From: Reclinomonas americana ATCC 50394
Taxonomy: Eukaryota; Jakobida; Jakobea; Jakobida
DNA length: 64,000 nucleotides
Reading direction: 5' to 3'
Assembly (NCBI GenBank): GCA_048213135.1
Contig: PS015148.1
Span: forward strand, 90,753 to 154,752
Part shown: positions 1-10,237 of the stretch, piece by piece
How the letters are laid out: each line of letters opens with the position of its first letter
Position numbering within the stretch: position 1 is the first letter of the stretch
Translations under genes and position numbers: made by a program
Notes under the pieces: model-generated
What the model was told of the DNA's origin: nothing
What the model saw: the letters and a program-made list of their open reading frames with translations, nothing else
Database searches by the model: none

Positions 1-54
1 AAGAAATGCACAATTTGAACTATTGAGAGCGCGGAAGTATAAACAGGTGCGCAG

Positions 55-1600
55 TTAAAGAGAGATGCGTTTCTTCCTGACTATCTCACACGCGCACATT
101 CCCTCCCCCCATTCTCTGGTATTCATACTCACTCGGCCTTGAACAAGCTCACTCCGGCCTCCACAATGGTGTTGGAGCGCGGCGAGCCCCAGTTGAGTCG
201 GCACCCACTGCCGGTGAAGCCGCAATTGTCGCTCGATGTGCCCAAGTTCTGCACGCACACGATGAAACGAGATCAGGCTCACAGTGATTCAGCGTGCGCC
301 GAGGTGCCATGAAGTACTCACCACACAAGTGACATAGGCCTGCACACAAGATACAGTGAGTAAATGGAGAACAAGACACGAAATGGTCTGCTCGCAAACG
401 CAACGGGGACAGGGACATTGGCATCCATGTCAGCTTGACTCGAATACAATGGCGAAACACACCTGTTCATGGAGGTACAGGTGAGGGACAGCGAAGCCAC
501 ATGCCAAGCTGTTCTTTCAAAGACCGCGAACCAGAACCAATAACTGCGACAATTAAGGTTTCAGTGAGCCAAGCAAAGCAGGTGGGAGTTGCAACAGCTT
601 GTCACGAACTATCGCGTGCCCTTGGACGAGTACGAGTACTCCTGGCGCGTGTAGAATTGGCCAAAGGGGACCACGAAACCGCGCTGCAGGTTGAATTCAT
701 TGGCAGCACCTGCAAACGGAGACGTCAGCGTGTCAAGATATGTGCGGTTTCCAACACAATGGCATGACTTACCAGACGCGTATGCGCTGCGTGCCGTCTC
801 CACAGACACTGTTGCGCCATTGTTGTAAATTTTCCACTTTTGTGTTGTCACATAATACTCGAAATCTGCGCACGCGCGAGAGAGACGTGAGAGATGGCGT
901 TGAAACGTGATCAGTGCAGCGTAAAGACACAACTGTAGGCGCACACGCAGCCAACAACAATCCAAACAATGAGGCAACCGATGGCGAACATGAGTTCGCC
1001 AAAGGTGCTGTTCGAGCACATGAGACGGATGTAAAGAACGGCGAAATAAACAAAGAAGCCTGTGGAACGAAACACGCAGTGAGTAACGACGGAGACAGGA
1101 GCACGGCGGTTTGATGGATAGCAAGGTACCGGCGGTGCAGAACACGATGACTGCAATGCGACCAGACGATCTGCATCACACAGAGGCGTGAGACACGAGG
1201 TGCAAGTAGCGTGTTGAGCACGGAAGCGCAACTTGGCACCAGCCACCAGGCACAGCGCTTGCAAGGCAACTGAAAAGAGGAACCAACCAATGCAGGCGAC
1301 CAACATATGCATGCCTTTGCCGTCGTAGGAGCAGTTGAGTCCCAGACGGCGTGACCACTGACGTTGGATCACACTGCGACAAGTGACGCAGGATGGGTTG
1401 AGCGTGAGAAGACACGACAAGAGAGAATGATAGTGGGAGAGTCTGTACGCAACTAGGACGGCTGGCGCTGCGGACGCGCAGCGTTGTTCATCTCCACTGC
1501 AGATGGATCGGCGGGGCGATTGTTGTTGGGCGAATACGTGTTGCCAATGACCACAGTGGTCGGCGAGAGGACGATCGCTGGAGACTCCACGTCGACGGCT
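55..1600 (-). CDS. Multi-pass membrane protein, unrecognised, 5' partial
   Basis: I do not recognise this family. Exons join in one frame on the minus strand. The first visible exon starts at 1600 after a pyrimidine tract and cgcag and is Pro/Asn-rich (ends RPQRQPS). An intron beginning gttgcg at 1453 leads to an exon with a hydrophobic stretch (MLVACIGWFLFSVALQALCL). A second segment (FFVYFAVLYIRLM, then ELMFAIGCLIVWIVVGCVC) lies near 950-1070. Later exons carry FEYYVTTQKWKIYNNGATVS, the aromatic stretch YYWFWFAVFERTAW, and a Cys-containing tail near 130-260 (NCGFTGSGCRLNWGSPRSN). The last exon probably splices from the GTGAGT at 127-132 to a short exon ending KKRISL and a stop at 55; without that splice the protein stops at 129. 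The start codon lies upstream, probably beyond the gap at 1709-2087. Several mid-gene splice junctions (300-500, 1100-1250) remain ambiguous. Confidence 0.5.
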
Positions 1601-1620
1601 CTGCGAGAGAGAGGGCGCAA

Positions 1621-2400
1621 TGAGGAACGGGGGAAGAAGGGGGAAGAGAAGGAGAAGAAGATATAGGAGGAGGAGGAGGAGGAGGAGGAGGAGGAGGAGG
1701 AGGAGGAGNNNNNNNNNNNNNNNNNNNNNNNNNNNNNNNNNNNNNNNNNNNNNNNNNNNNNNNNNNNNNNNNNNNNNNNNNNNNNNNNNNNNNNNNNNNN
1801 NNNNNNNNNNNNNNNNNNNNNNNNNNNNNNNNNNNNNNNNNNNNNNNNNNNNNNNNNNNNNNNNNNNNNNNNNNNNNNNNNNNNNNNNNNNNNNNNNNNN
1901 NNNNNNNNNNNNNNNNNNNNNNNNNNNNNNNNNNNNNNNNNNNNNNNNNNNNNNNNNNNNNNNNNNNNNNNNNNNNNNNNNNNNNNNNNNNNNNNNNNNN
2001 NNNNNNNNNNNNNNNNNNNNNNNNNNNNNNNNNNNNNNNNNNNNNNNNNNNNNNNNNNNNNNNNNNNNNNNNNNNNNNNNNNNNNNNGAGGAGGAGGAGG
2101 AGGAGGATAAGAAGATATAGGAGGAGCAGGAGGAGGAGGAGGAGGAGAAGAAGAAGAAGAAGGAGGAGGAGGAAGAAGAACAAGAAAAGAAGGAGAAGGA
2201 GAAGAGGAAGAAGAGGAAGAAGATGTAGAAGAAGAAGAAGATGCAGAAGAAGAAGAAGAAGGAAGAAGAAGAAGAAGAAGAAGAAGAAGAAGAAGAACAA
2301 CAACAACAACAACAAGAAGAAGAAGAAGACGAAGAAGAAGAACGACAAGAAGAAGAACAAGAAGAAGAAGAAGAAGGAGTGAGGACAGAGAGAGAGAAGA
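1621..2400. repeat. GAG/GAA purine-rich microsatellite with assembly gap
   Basis: Long (GGA)n and (GAA)n tracts flank a gap of N from 1709 to 2087. On the minus strand this is a CT-rich intron, probably the first intron of the membrane-protein gene that resumes at 1600. Long open frames here are poly-Glu, poly-Arg or poly-Leu artefacts of the repeat. Confidence 0.85.
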
Positions 2401-2420
2401 GAATTCGCGCCCGCCTTCAC

Positions 2421-3012
2421 TCAGCCAGACAGCAAGCCCTCATGACTGGCATTGAGCGTCTCCCACATCTGAAAAGAGAAACGAACATGCACGACAATCT
2501 CGGAACTTTTAGAACACACTGAACACACAATGAAATGAGAGAGAGAGAGAGAGGAGTGGATGTGTGCGTGAGTGAGAGAGAGGCAGTGAGGGAGAAAGTG
2601 CCAGTGCGTGAGTCCGCGCGCGCGTCAATACAACACACACTGTTTCCCCCTCTCTTTATCTTCGTCTCTCTCTCTTCCTTTCTCTCTCCCTCACACGCAA
2701 CTCGACAGTCTCCTCATCCAACACCGTGTGATACACCGACACCATGTGCGAGTCATACACACGCCGCAGACGACCGCCTTCCATCAGTCGCGACACTGCG
2801 TCCTCAATGCGCTTGCGCTGCACATTGAGACCGGCCAATTGCTCCACCAGTTGATCCTCGGTCTTGCCTGCGCCACCCTTCAGGCACGCAGCGAGAATGT
2901 GCTCATTCACCTGTGCGCAAACAAACAGAGAGAGAGAGAGCGTGAGATACGTACACTCAGGTGCGCGCGCACACGCAAGGTGCGCAACGAGCTCGTCGGA
3001 GGCCTCTGCCAT
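2421..3012 (-). CDS. Small protein, possible winged-helix fold, unrecognised
   Basis: The start is taken at the ATG 3012-3010 (MAEASDELVAHLA). An upstream in-frame ATG at 3228 would add about 70 residues of poorer quality. An intron with a GA/CT tract (about 2915-2990) separates this from a helical exon: VNEHILAACLKGGAGKTEDQ, then LAGLNVQRKRIEDAVSRLM, then GGRLRRVYDSHMVSVYHTV. The pattern of helices followed by a short strand pair resembles a winged-helix domain such as the cullin C-terminal wing; this is an inference from shape, not a family match. A GT-rich donor near 2690 and an acceptor ending ttcag near 2530 join a final exon ending NASHEGLLSG and a stop at 2421. Choosing the ttttcag acceptor at about 2485 gives another open tail with a stop at 2417. 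Function unknown. Confidence 0.45.
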
Positions 3013-3239
3013 GCTCTGCTCTCTTCGATGTGTGTCTCTCAGCACAACGAGGGCGCAGACGGGAGGAGGAGTTGTTGCTGTGATGTCGTCCGGCAAATTC
3101 AGCGAGTCGCTGCGCAAATTGATCGCAACATGCGCATTGGCGTGTGCAGTTTCGAGTTTTGTGTGTGAGAGGATTGAGTGATGCAGTGCTGGCGTTGTCC
3201 GTCTGCAACGTCGTCGTCGTCGTTGCATAAAAGATCGAT

Positions 3240-3903
3240 ATCACGTTACCGATATTTGAATATCTGACAATATGGCTGCCTTGTTCTGGGACTGCTGGAC
3301 TTGGGCATTACGGCGCATTGCACAGCGGATACAGTACGTACTCCAGGAGCAGCAGTGCACAATGCAAAGGTCGAGCTGCAGCGCTGCATCTTTGCCACGG
3401 AAGAATTCCCGCGAAAAAACAGCGGTGGAAACGGGATTCAACAACGGCTGCCCTTAGCAACCATAAGTCCAACCATGTCCGACACATCAGCTGCAGTACA
3501 ACACGCAGCACTCAAAAATTGAGATGCGCATGCGCATGCGCAGTCACGGCCGACGATCGCGACGTACGCGTGCGTTGATCGCATCGTTCATACTGTAATT
3601 TAACGAGCCCACCAGCATTACTATTGCAGGTGAACGTGGTCTCTCGTATCGGGAACCAGATGCCATGGCCACCTTGTGTGTTTGTGTATGCGTTCTGTAA
3701 ACTAAGATCTCCCGTGGCCAATTGCAATTACGGCGCCAGCCGGCAATACCCCTGTCGATCCACATCTTGCCCCAGCAGCAGCCAGTCACAGTTTTCGATC
3801 CCATCTCACCGGACAGCAAAGTATTACGAAACATGGCGGATTGTGCCGGGAATGCATGCCGGGAAATTGCAGATCGAAGCTGTCTGACATTTTTTCGATA
3901 AGC
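3240..3903. other. Intergenic region between divergent genes
   Basis: About 660 bp upstream of the plus-strand RBR gene and the minus-strand small gene. It contains AT-rich stretches near 3236-3268 and an alternating gcatgcgcatgcgcag run near 3525-3542. Short frames exist on both strands (for example from ATG 3272), but none shows a convincing protein pattern. It may hold promoters for both genes. Confidence 0.5.
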
Positions 3904-6325
3904 ATGGCGAGCGCGGCTCATGGACTGCATTTTGCTGACGAGAGTGGTGCCGAGGCTTTTGCACTGCTCAAGGAAGGCGACGAGCCATTGTTCAACTGTG
4001 TGGCATACACGGTGAGCTCCACCCACTAATAATCACACTCTTCTCTCCCTCTCTCCCTCTCACTCTCTCACTCTCCCTGCAGTTCGACCGCGCCTCTCCC
4101 CTGGCGCTCCTTGTTGATGCGCAGTTGTCCACTGACGGCAACGTGCTGAACTACGTGAGAGAGCACATCTTGCCTGGTCGCGATGCCGAGGTTCGCGCAT
4201 ACTCTCTCCCCTTTTATCTGCAACCCTGCGCAGTGCATGTCTCACACCTGTGTGTATGTGTAGATCGTGATTGTGGCCGCGCACGTGCGAGTGGAGGGAG
4301 CCTCTGGCACAGTGCTCATCGTTGCGCATGTCAGATACCATTTTCGATACCTGCATCTCATTGCTGATCGACTGCCTCCCTCCTTCCATCTCTCTCCTCC
4401 ACGCAGATACACATCGGTGAGAACGTTCCGCCACTGGTCCGCGGCAACGTGGCGGCGCGAACAGCGCAGCTGCGAACACTCTTTCCGGTAAGATGCAGTA
4501 GTACATTGCATCACTCCACAGCGGTTGCGCTGAGCTCTCCCACACGCAGGGTGTCACACTGGAGGTGCAGCTCAACGGCGGTGAGGCGCTGGACACGGAG
4601 TCGGTGATGCGAGACTTGCAGGCGCGCGTGCGGCCGCGGCCTGCTGGCGGATCTGGAGTGCGCCAGCGAGTGGCGGCCGCCTCCGCCAGCACGCAGCTGC
4701 GCGGACCACCGCCTTCGGCGCTGCCAGCGGCAAGAGGCGGTAGGGGAAGGGGGCGAGGCGGGGCTGCTGGTCGTGCGCCGATGACGTACATGGACGGCGA
4801 TCAAGAGTACACGATCCCGCCGTCGCCGGATGAGCCGCTGCCGGCCCGTCGACTGCCGGCCAATGTGCCGACGGCTGCGGATCTCGTGTGCGGAGGTTGT
4901 GGCGAGACGCGACCGGCCACGTACCGTTTGGCGTGTGGTCATGGCCTGTGCCCCGCTTGGTGAGTGCTCAAGAAACGAGAGGAGAGACACTTTTCATGTT
5001 CCCAACTCATTGTGCACTGCGCAGTGTCGAGACTCGCCTGCGTGACCTCGTGCGGCAACAGACTCCGGCGGCACTTACGTGTGCGACGCGCGACTGTGGC
5101 AGAGGTCGGTGGACTCCCTTTGCTCTCTTCGCTTTGTTTCTCATGCCATGAGCAGAGGTGCCGGTGGAGGTCGTGGAGCATGTGGCCATCAGTGGACAGC
5201 GCCTGGGCGAGGTGGAGGATGCGTACTACGAACTGCTGAATCATCGCTTCGCGGAGATGCCGAGCCCAGTGCCGAGAGTGATGCCCGAGGTGGCACTGGC
5301 GCCGGGCCTGAAGTGCGAGAGTTGCACCGACACTGCGAATCCGACCACCTATCGAATGGCTTGTGGTCACGGCCTGTGCATCGAATGGTCTGCAGCGAGT
5401 GCTGCCGCCGTGTTGAATGTTGCCACTCTGCGCTCACCTGCGCGCCTCTCACAGCCTGGAGGCCACTCTGCGAACGGTGGTGCAGCAACAGATCCCGAAG
5501 ATGCTTACGTGTGCCCAAGGCGGCTGCACGTCAGGTACACTCTCTCGGTGTGCGACAGGAGAGCGAGTTGAATCTTTGTGCTGACTGATGCCATGCAGTG
5601 GTGCCCAACGAATTCGTGCAACACGCCGCCATGTCTGGCGGTCGCTTGGGGCAGGCCGAGGATCGCTACTACGAACTCCTCAACCAGCTGTACTGCGTCT
5701 CCAGCAAGAGCCGACCGTGCCCGGAAGTTGCGATCGCTCCCAGCTTTTGCGCACTGCCCTTCGTGCTGAACTGAATCTCCCCACGTACACAGTGTCAGCG
5801 TCCGTGTATCGCCGAGGACGAGGCGGCGCGTGACGTCAACTGCTTCGTGTGCCACATTCGCTTCTGCATGCGGTGCGGACGCCGGTGGGTCTCCGCCGAC
5901 GGCGCCACCGTCTGCGGCAATCCGGATTGTCTGGCGGCAAACCACCTGTTGCAGACTTGCCCCACCATGGTTCACTCGTGGCACGGAGCTGAGCTCTCAT
6001 CCTTCCCTTGATCTCACCCTGTGCACCACTCCTCCCCAGGAACTCGGCGGTGTGGCCGGTCAGACACCCATTTTCCGCGCATGCCCCAAATGCCACTTTA
6101 TCCAAGGTAATCCGGTGTACAGCCGCTCACAACTGCTCCTCGCACTGCTCATCACCTCGTGCCGCCACGATAGAACACAACCAAGGCTGCAAATTCATGG
6201 TGTGCCAACGACCCGGCTGCCTCGAAGGCTACTGCTTCGGCTGCCTGCGACACCAGGCCAGAGACGCCCACGGCATCTGCCCAAACCCATGCCCAGTCGC
6301 ACCCCGACAGGAGGTGCCAGAGTGA
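3904..6325 (+). CDS. RBR/IBR-type zinc-binding protein, probable E3 ubiquitin ligase
   Basis: The first ATG is at 3904 (MASAAHGLHFADESGAEAF) and the stop is at 6323-6325, with about nine introns. The N-terminal ~130 residues form an unrecognised domain with repeated hydrophobic strands, followed by an Arg/Gly-rich linker (GGRGRGRGG). Then come two RING-like half-modules, CGGCGETRPATYRLACGHGL and CESCTDTANPTTYRMACGHG, each followed by a helical block with the shared core LGxxEDxYYELLN. A Cys-rich segment (CFVCHIRFCMRCGRRW) follows. The C-terminus has CPKCHFIQ, then NQGCKFMVCQRPGCLEGYCF, the C-x2-C plus G-C-x-F/W-M-x-C pattern of IBR and RING2 domains. RBR ligases pass ubiquitin through a RING2 cysteine; which Cys does so here is not settled. 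One intron (4321-4406) begins gttgcg. Confidence 0.75.
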
Positions 6326-6368
6326 ACTTCCGAGCCTGTGTCCTTCGTCCGCAAATTCGTTCTCTCTG

Positions 6369-7679
6369 ATGATCTCTCTGATGGCCTCCGCGTCATCCTC
6401 CTCGCTTCTTGAGGTTCTCCTCACCAAATGCCGCGATCTGCTCCACCGCCGTCGCGAGCGACTCCAACGCGGTGGCGCCCTCGGTCGCACACGTTCCATC
6501 TCCTCGGCCACCGCTCCCTCTTCCTCCTCACTCCTCACACTCTCCTCCTCTGCTCCTCACCCCTCGCTGCTCGCTGCTGCTGTCACACGCACACGAGCCT
6601 CCTCCTCATCACAAGTCGGTGAGTCGACTGTGCGCCGCCACACAGAGACAGAGAAGAAAGACTGATTCTCGTGTGTGACAGCATCCACTGTCAGCAGTGA
6701 TGCTCCTGCTGCTGAGGACGATGACTATGGCGATGATGATGATGATGATGAGGGAGCGTTGGACGATGCCGCGTGGCTGCGCAAGGTGCTGGTCCGCGGT
6801 GGGCGCGGGGAAGGCTCGTCGCGTGAGAGTAGTGAGCTAGTTGCGCGCAATGCGCGGCTGCTGGCTCGCTCGTGCATGCTCTGTCACGCCATGACGCGGG
6901 CGGCTGCGGCCGCGGCGCCTGTGGTCCCCGGCAGTGCCATTGCGGTGCCGTCGGCCACCACGGCCAAGGCGATTCTGAGTGGCGAGCAGATGCGCAGTTG
7001 CGAGGGCGATTCAGCAGTATGTTGGTGTTGTTGTTGTCAGAGATGGTGACTGGGGGAGTGCGCAGGCAAGTATGGTGCGTCGGTGTCGCAGTTGTTGCAG
7101 CACATGCTGGCGGACTTGGCCGAGTGCAGGGATCCGGCGGTGCGGGAGGTCGTCTCGCAGGTGCTGCTGGATGCTGCCGATGGTTTGCACGCCTCTTCTT
7201 CTCCTTGTCGTCTCGAGGCTCGCTGATTGTTGAGCCCTTGCGCAGAGCCGCATGGTCTGAGCTGTTGCAAGTCACAGACAGCATCTTCTCGCACTCGCTC
7301 ACGCCAGCTCTGTGCACAGTGTTGACGCATACCACGAATGGACAGCGCGGTGACAAGCTGCAGGAGTTGATTCATGTCGCCGTTCGTCGCGCCTCGCAGC
7401 CTGTTGGTGAGCCTGCTCTTTTCGACCATGTGGTCGCCGGCTGTCGCCACTCATTGTGTGTTGCCGTGCAGAGACAGACGCCGATGAGCAAGTGGCTGCC
7501 GATCCGCCGTTCGCACCGCTGCCTCAACATCTGCGCGGCTTTGATGCGGTGGAGGAGCGCAATGTGACATACTTTGTTGCGTGGTGCCTCCCCCCCTCCT
7601 CTCTCTCTTTCTCGTCACCCTATACTGAAACGACGCCGTGTGCAATGCACAGTCCAAGGATCGGCCACCCAGCACGAGA
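6369..7679 (+). CDS. Helical N-terminal region reading into the GTPase gene
   Basis: The exons join in frame: a Ser-rich start (MISLMASASSSSLLEVLLTK), an acidic stretch (DDDYGDDDDDDEGALDD), a long helical block (WLRKVLVRGGRGEG, ELVARNARLLARSCMLCHAM, then SVSQLLQHMLADLAECRD and VREVVSQVLLDAAD) and a further helix pair (WSELLQVTDSIFSHSLTPAL, then LQELIHVAVRRASQ). The last exon ends NVTYF. Splicing from the gttgcg donor near 7575 to the cacag before TCCAAGG near 7653 puts it in phase with the GTPase exon, with no stop between. It could be the N-terminal part of the GTPase protein or a separate gene whose last exon I have not separated. No domain family is recognised. The start is the first ATG of the open exon and is only tentative. 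Confidence 0.45.
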
Positions 7680-9329
7680 ATGGCGCACGTGCTCAAACTG
7701 ATTGTCGTCGGCAGTCCGGGTGGTGAGTCGAATGCAGACGACGAGAACAGGCTCTTGTCCCCACTCACCTGTTCTGTTCAGTTGGCAAGACGGATCTGTG
7801 CAACAAGCTCGAGTCGATGCGCTCCTCCACGCCTTACAGCGTGGCGAGGCGAGCCAAGGCGGGCTCGGCGTCGGGAATGCACACGCTGTATGCGACGATT
7901 CCGGACGGCAGACATGTGGAGATTCTGGTGCGTCTGTTCGTCTCTTTCGTACTGCTCGCTGCATGCTGATCGCGTGAGGGGTCGCAGATGCTGGACCCGC
8001 ACAGCCCCAACATCATGGGCAACTTCTTCACTCGCGCGCACGCCTGTCTGTGGGTCTTCAGAGTCACCGATATGAGCACGTTTTTCGTTGCGTGGTGGGA
8101 ACAGGGAAAGGGGTGAGAATGGAGAGGAGAGAGAAGAATGGGAGCAAAGAGCGAAGCAAGTGAGAAGAAAGGGAGGAGCAAGTGGGAACGAAAAGCGAAG
8201 TGAGAGAATGGGAAGTTGAACGAGTGAGAAAATGGGAGGGGCGAGCGGGAGCGAAGAGCGAAGCGAGAGAATGGGGAGTGAAACGAAGGAGGAAATTGAA
8301 GAGGCAAGTGGAAATGCTGAGCGAAACGAGGATTGGGGAGTGCAACAAGTGAGAAGAAAGGAAGACGAGTGGGAACGAAAAGCGAACCGAGAGAATGGGG
8401 AGTGGAACGAGTGAGAACAATGGGAGAGGCGAGTGGGAACGAAAAGCGAAGCGAGAGACTGGGGAGTGGAGCGAGTGAGAACAATGGGAGAGGCGAGTGG
8501 GAACGAGAGAACGGGGAGTTGAATGAGGGAGAAAAATGGGAGGGGCGAGTGGGAACGAAAGCGAAGCGAGAGAATGGGGAGTGGAACGAGGGAGAAAATA
8601 GGAAGGGCGAGTGGGAGCGAAGAGCGGAATGAGGTGGGAGCAATTGAGACGGCGAGAGAACGAGAAGTGGAGCGAGTGCAAATGGAATCCTGTACCGCAG
8701 TGAAGACGAGAGTGGAAGCAAGTCGTGCTCCCCCGCTCCTTGTGTGTCTCACAAGTGATTTTCCCACAGAGTCTACCCAATATGGTGGAGACGTGCCGTG
8801 AACTCGGTCGACGACGAAACGGGTATCGCTTGTCGGGCATGGTGTTGGCGAACCAGGTGATTGCATCGTGCGCGCTGCATCCTTGTTCCTCTCGGGATTG
8901 CTGACGCCTGGTGTCGCAGGTGGATTCACTCGATATATTACCGATGGACGAATGGTCGCCGTCGCAGACCGCGGAGCGACTGAAGCACCTGAGATCCTCC
9001 ATCGGCAACGTGCGAGTGTGCGTTCATCAGTCGTGCACATCTGCTTGCTTCTCCCTCGCTGACCGTCCCACCCACCACGCAGAGTTCCATGCAGCGCACA
9101 GTGGGAGACAGAGCAGCTGCGGAGGTGTCTGAACGACTTGATCATGGAGTTGGTGGACCGCGCCGACGCCCACGACTTTGACGACGACGTGTGGCAGCAC
9201 GAATCGCTGCTGATGGACGATCCAGCGGCCTACACACCAGTGTCGGGCGCGCTGGCACAGACGGCCATCAAGGGCGGTAAGGCACCGGATGCATCGTCGG
9301 CTTCCACCGAAGGGAGGTGTTCGTGTTGA
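7680..9329 (+). CDS. Divergent Rab-like small GTPase with C-terminal CSC
   Basis: An internal ATG at 7680 opens MAHVLKLIVVGSPG, completed after an intron by VGKTDLCNKL, so the P-loop is GSPGVGKT. The G3 region, normally WDTAGQ, reads MLDPHSPNIMGNFF: the Asp is kept but the following Gly and the catalytic Gln are gone. The next strand (HACLWVFRVTD) matches the Rab pattern for ADA-x-ILVFDVT. G4 is VLANQVDS in place of NKxD. G5 is VPCSAQW followed by a helix (TEQLRRCLNDLIMEL). The protein ends EGRCSC, a CxC motif like the double-geranylgeranylation signal of Rabs. The intron at about 8087-8770 is long and holds a ~63 bp minisatellite. It is likely membrane-anchored, and GTP hydrolysis may be weak or lost; both are inferences. 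It may be the C-terminal half of a larger protein starting near 6369. Confidence 0.7.
8105..8700. repeat. ~63-bp intronic minisatellite, purine-rich
   Basis: Imperfect tandem copies contain gggagtggaacgagtgagaa and cgagtgggaacgaaaagcga, with a spacing of about 63-64 bp, inside the intron of the Rab-like gene. The period is close to a multiple of three, so long false open frames arise on both strands. Confidence 0.8.
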
Positions 9330-9630
9330 GTGAAGGAGCTCGAATTCGTTTCCCACTTCCCCAACAACGAAAGACTTGGCCACTTGAACAGATGAACACG
9401 ATGCACAGCGCTTGCAGATACAAGCGTCGCGCGACTTCAACGAATTCGTTTCCCCACTTCCCCGGCAAAGATATGACCAGTGGTACATGTGCCTGAAGAA
9501 CACGATACAGCTTGAACGTCGCACAACTTCAACTTCGTTCCAACAAGTGGTGTCCTCTGAAAGCATTTTCGCGAAGATCACAAGCAGCACATCGCGCGCA
9601 GACACAGACACGCAGCAGCTGCTGAGGATC
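9330..9630. other. Intergenic spacer, GTPase to LMBRD1
   Basis: 300 bp between two plus-strand genes. It contains a repeated phrase, gaattcgtttcccacttccc near 9342 and again, with one base inserted, near 9441, about 100 bp apart. No further gene is seen. It likely holds the GTPase 3' end and the LMBRD1 promoter or 5' UTR. Confidence 0.5.
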
Positions 9631-10197
9631 ATGGGAGTGAGCATCACTGGCCCTTGGTAAGCAAGCACATTGCTCATTTGAGTTGACTCTCACACATGCA
9701 CGCAGCTCTCACTCACTCTCTCACTCACAGGATCCTCTTTGCGATCTTTGTGTTGGTGCGTGCAAGCTTACACATACACACGTTGAGAGACAGAGAGTGA
9801 GAGAGAGGCAAAGACAATGCATCTCACTCTATCTCTCTCTCACAGATCACCATCTCCCTCTGTTATGTCTTCACCAAGTACTACTCGAAGGTGAATGTGG
9901 TGGCGAAAGTTCCGACGTTGGTGACTGTGTGTGCGCTCTCGTTTGCGGTTGCCTCGCTCTGGCTTGTTCCGCTCGATGTGTTCAATGCGGAACGAGGTCT
10001 CACGACGACAAGTGGTGGTGGTCAAGGGGAGGGAGAGGGAGAGGGGGATGAAGGGGTGTCGCCCATGGCCAGTGCGCAGTCGATTGAGACGTTGTATTTG
10101 GGTGAGTGGGGAGGGAGAAGGGGGAGAGGGGAGAAGGGGAGCGAAAGGGGAAGAGGGAGATGGGAGAAAGAGAGAGAGAGGGAGAGAGAGACAGAGA

Positions 10198-10237
<40 letters not shown>

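Noticed and set aside
1488-2420. Very long poly-Leu/Phe or poly-Glu open frames
   Set aside because: They run through (GGA)n/(GAA)n tracts and a block of N; composition is repeat-driven and no protein pattern is seen.
3272-3457. Small plus-strand frame starting MAALFWDCWTW
   Set aside because: Its start looks protein-like, but the continuation is not, there is no clear splice partner, and no homology is recognised.
3525-3545. Palindrome-like gcatgcgcatgcgcag
   Set aside because: It is a short alternating purine-pyrimidine run that could arise by chance; no paired element was found.
8064-9008. Long minus-strand frames rich in SPFSRFAF-like repeats
   Set aside because: They are translations of the 63-bp intronic minisatellite opposite the Rab-like gene.
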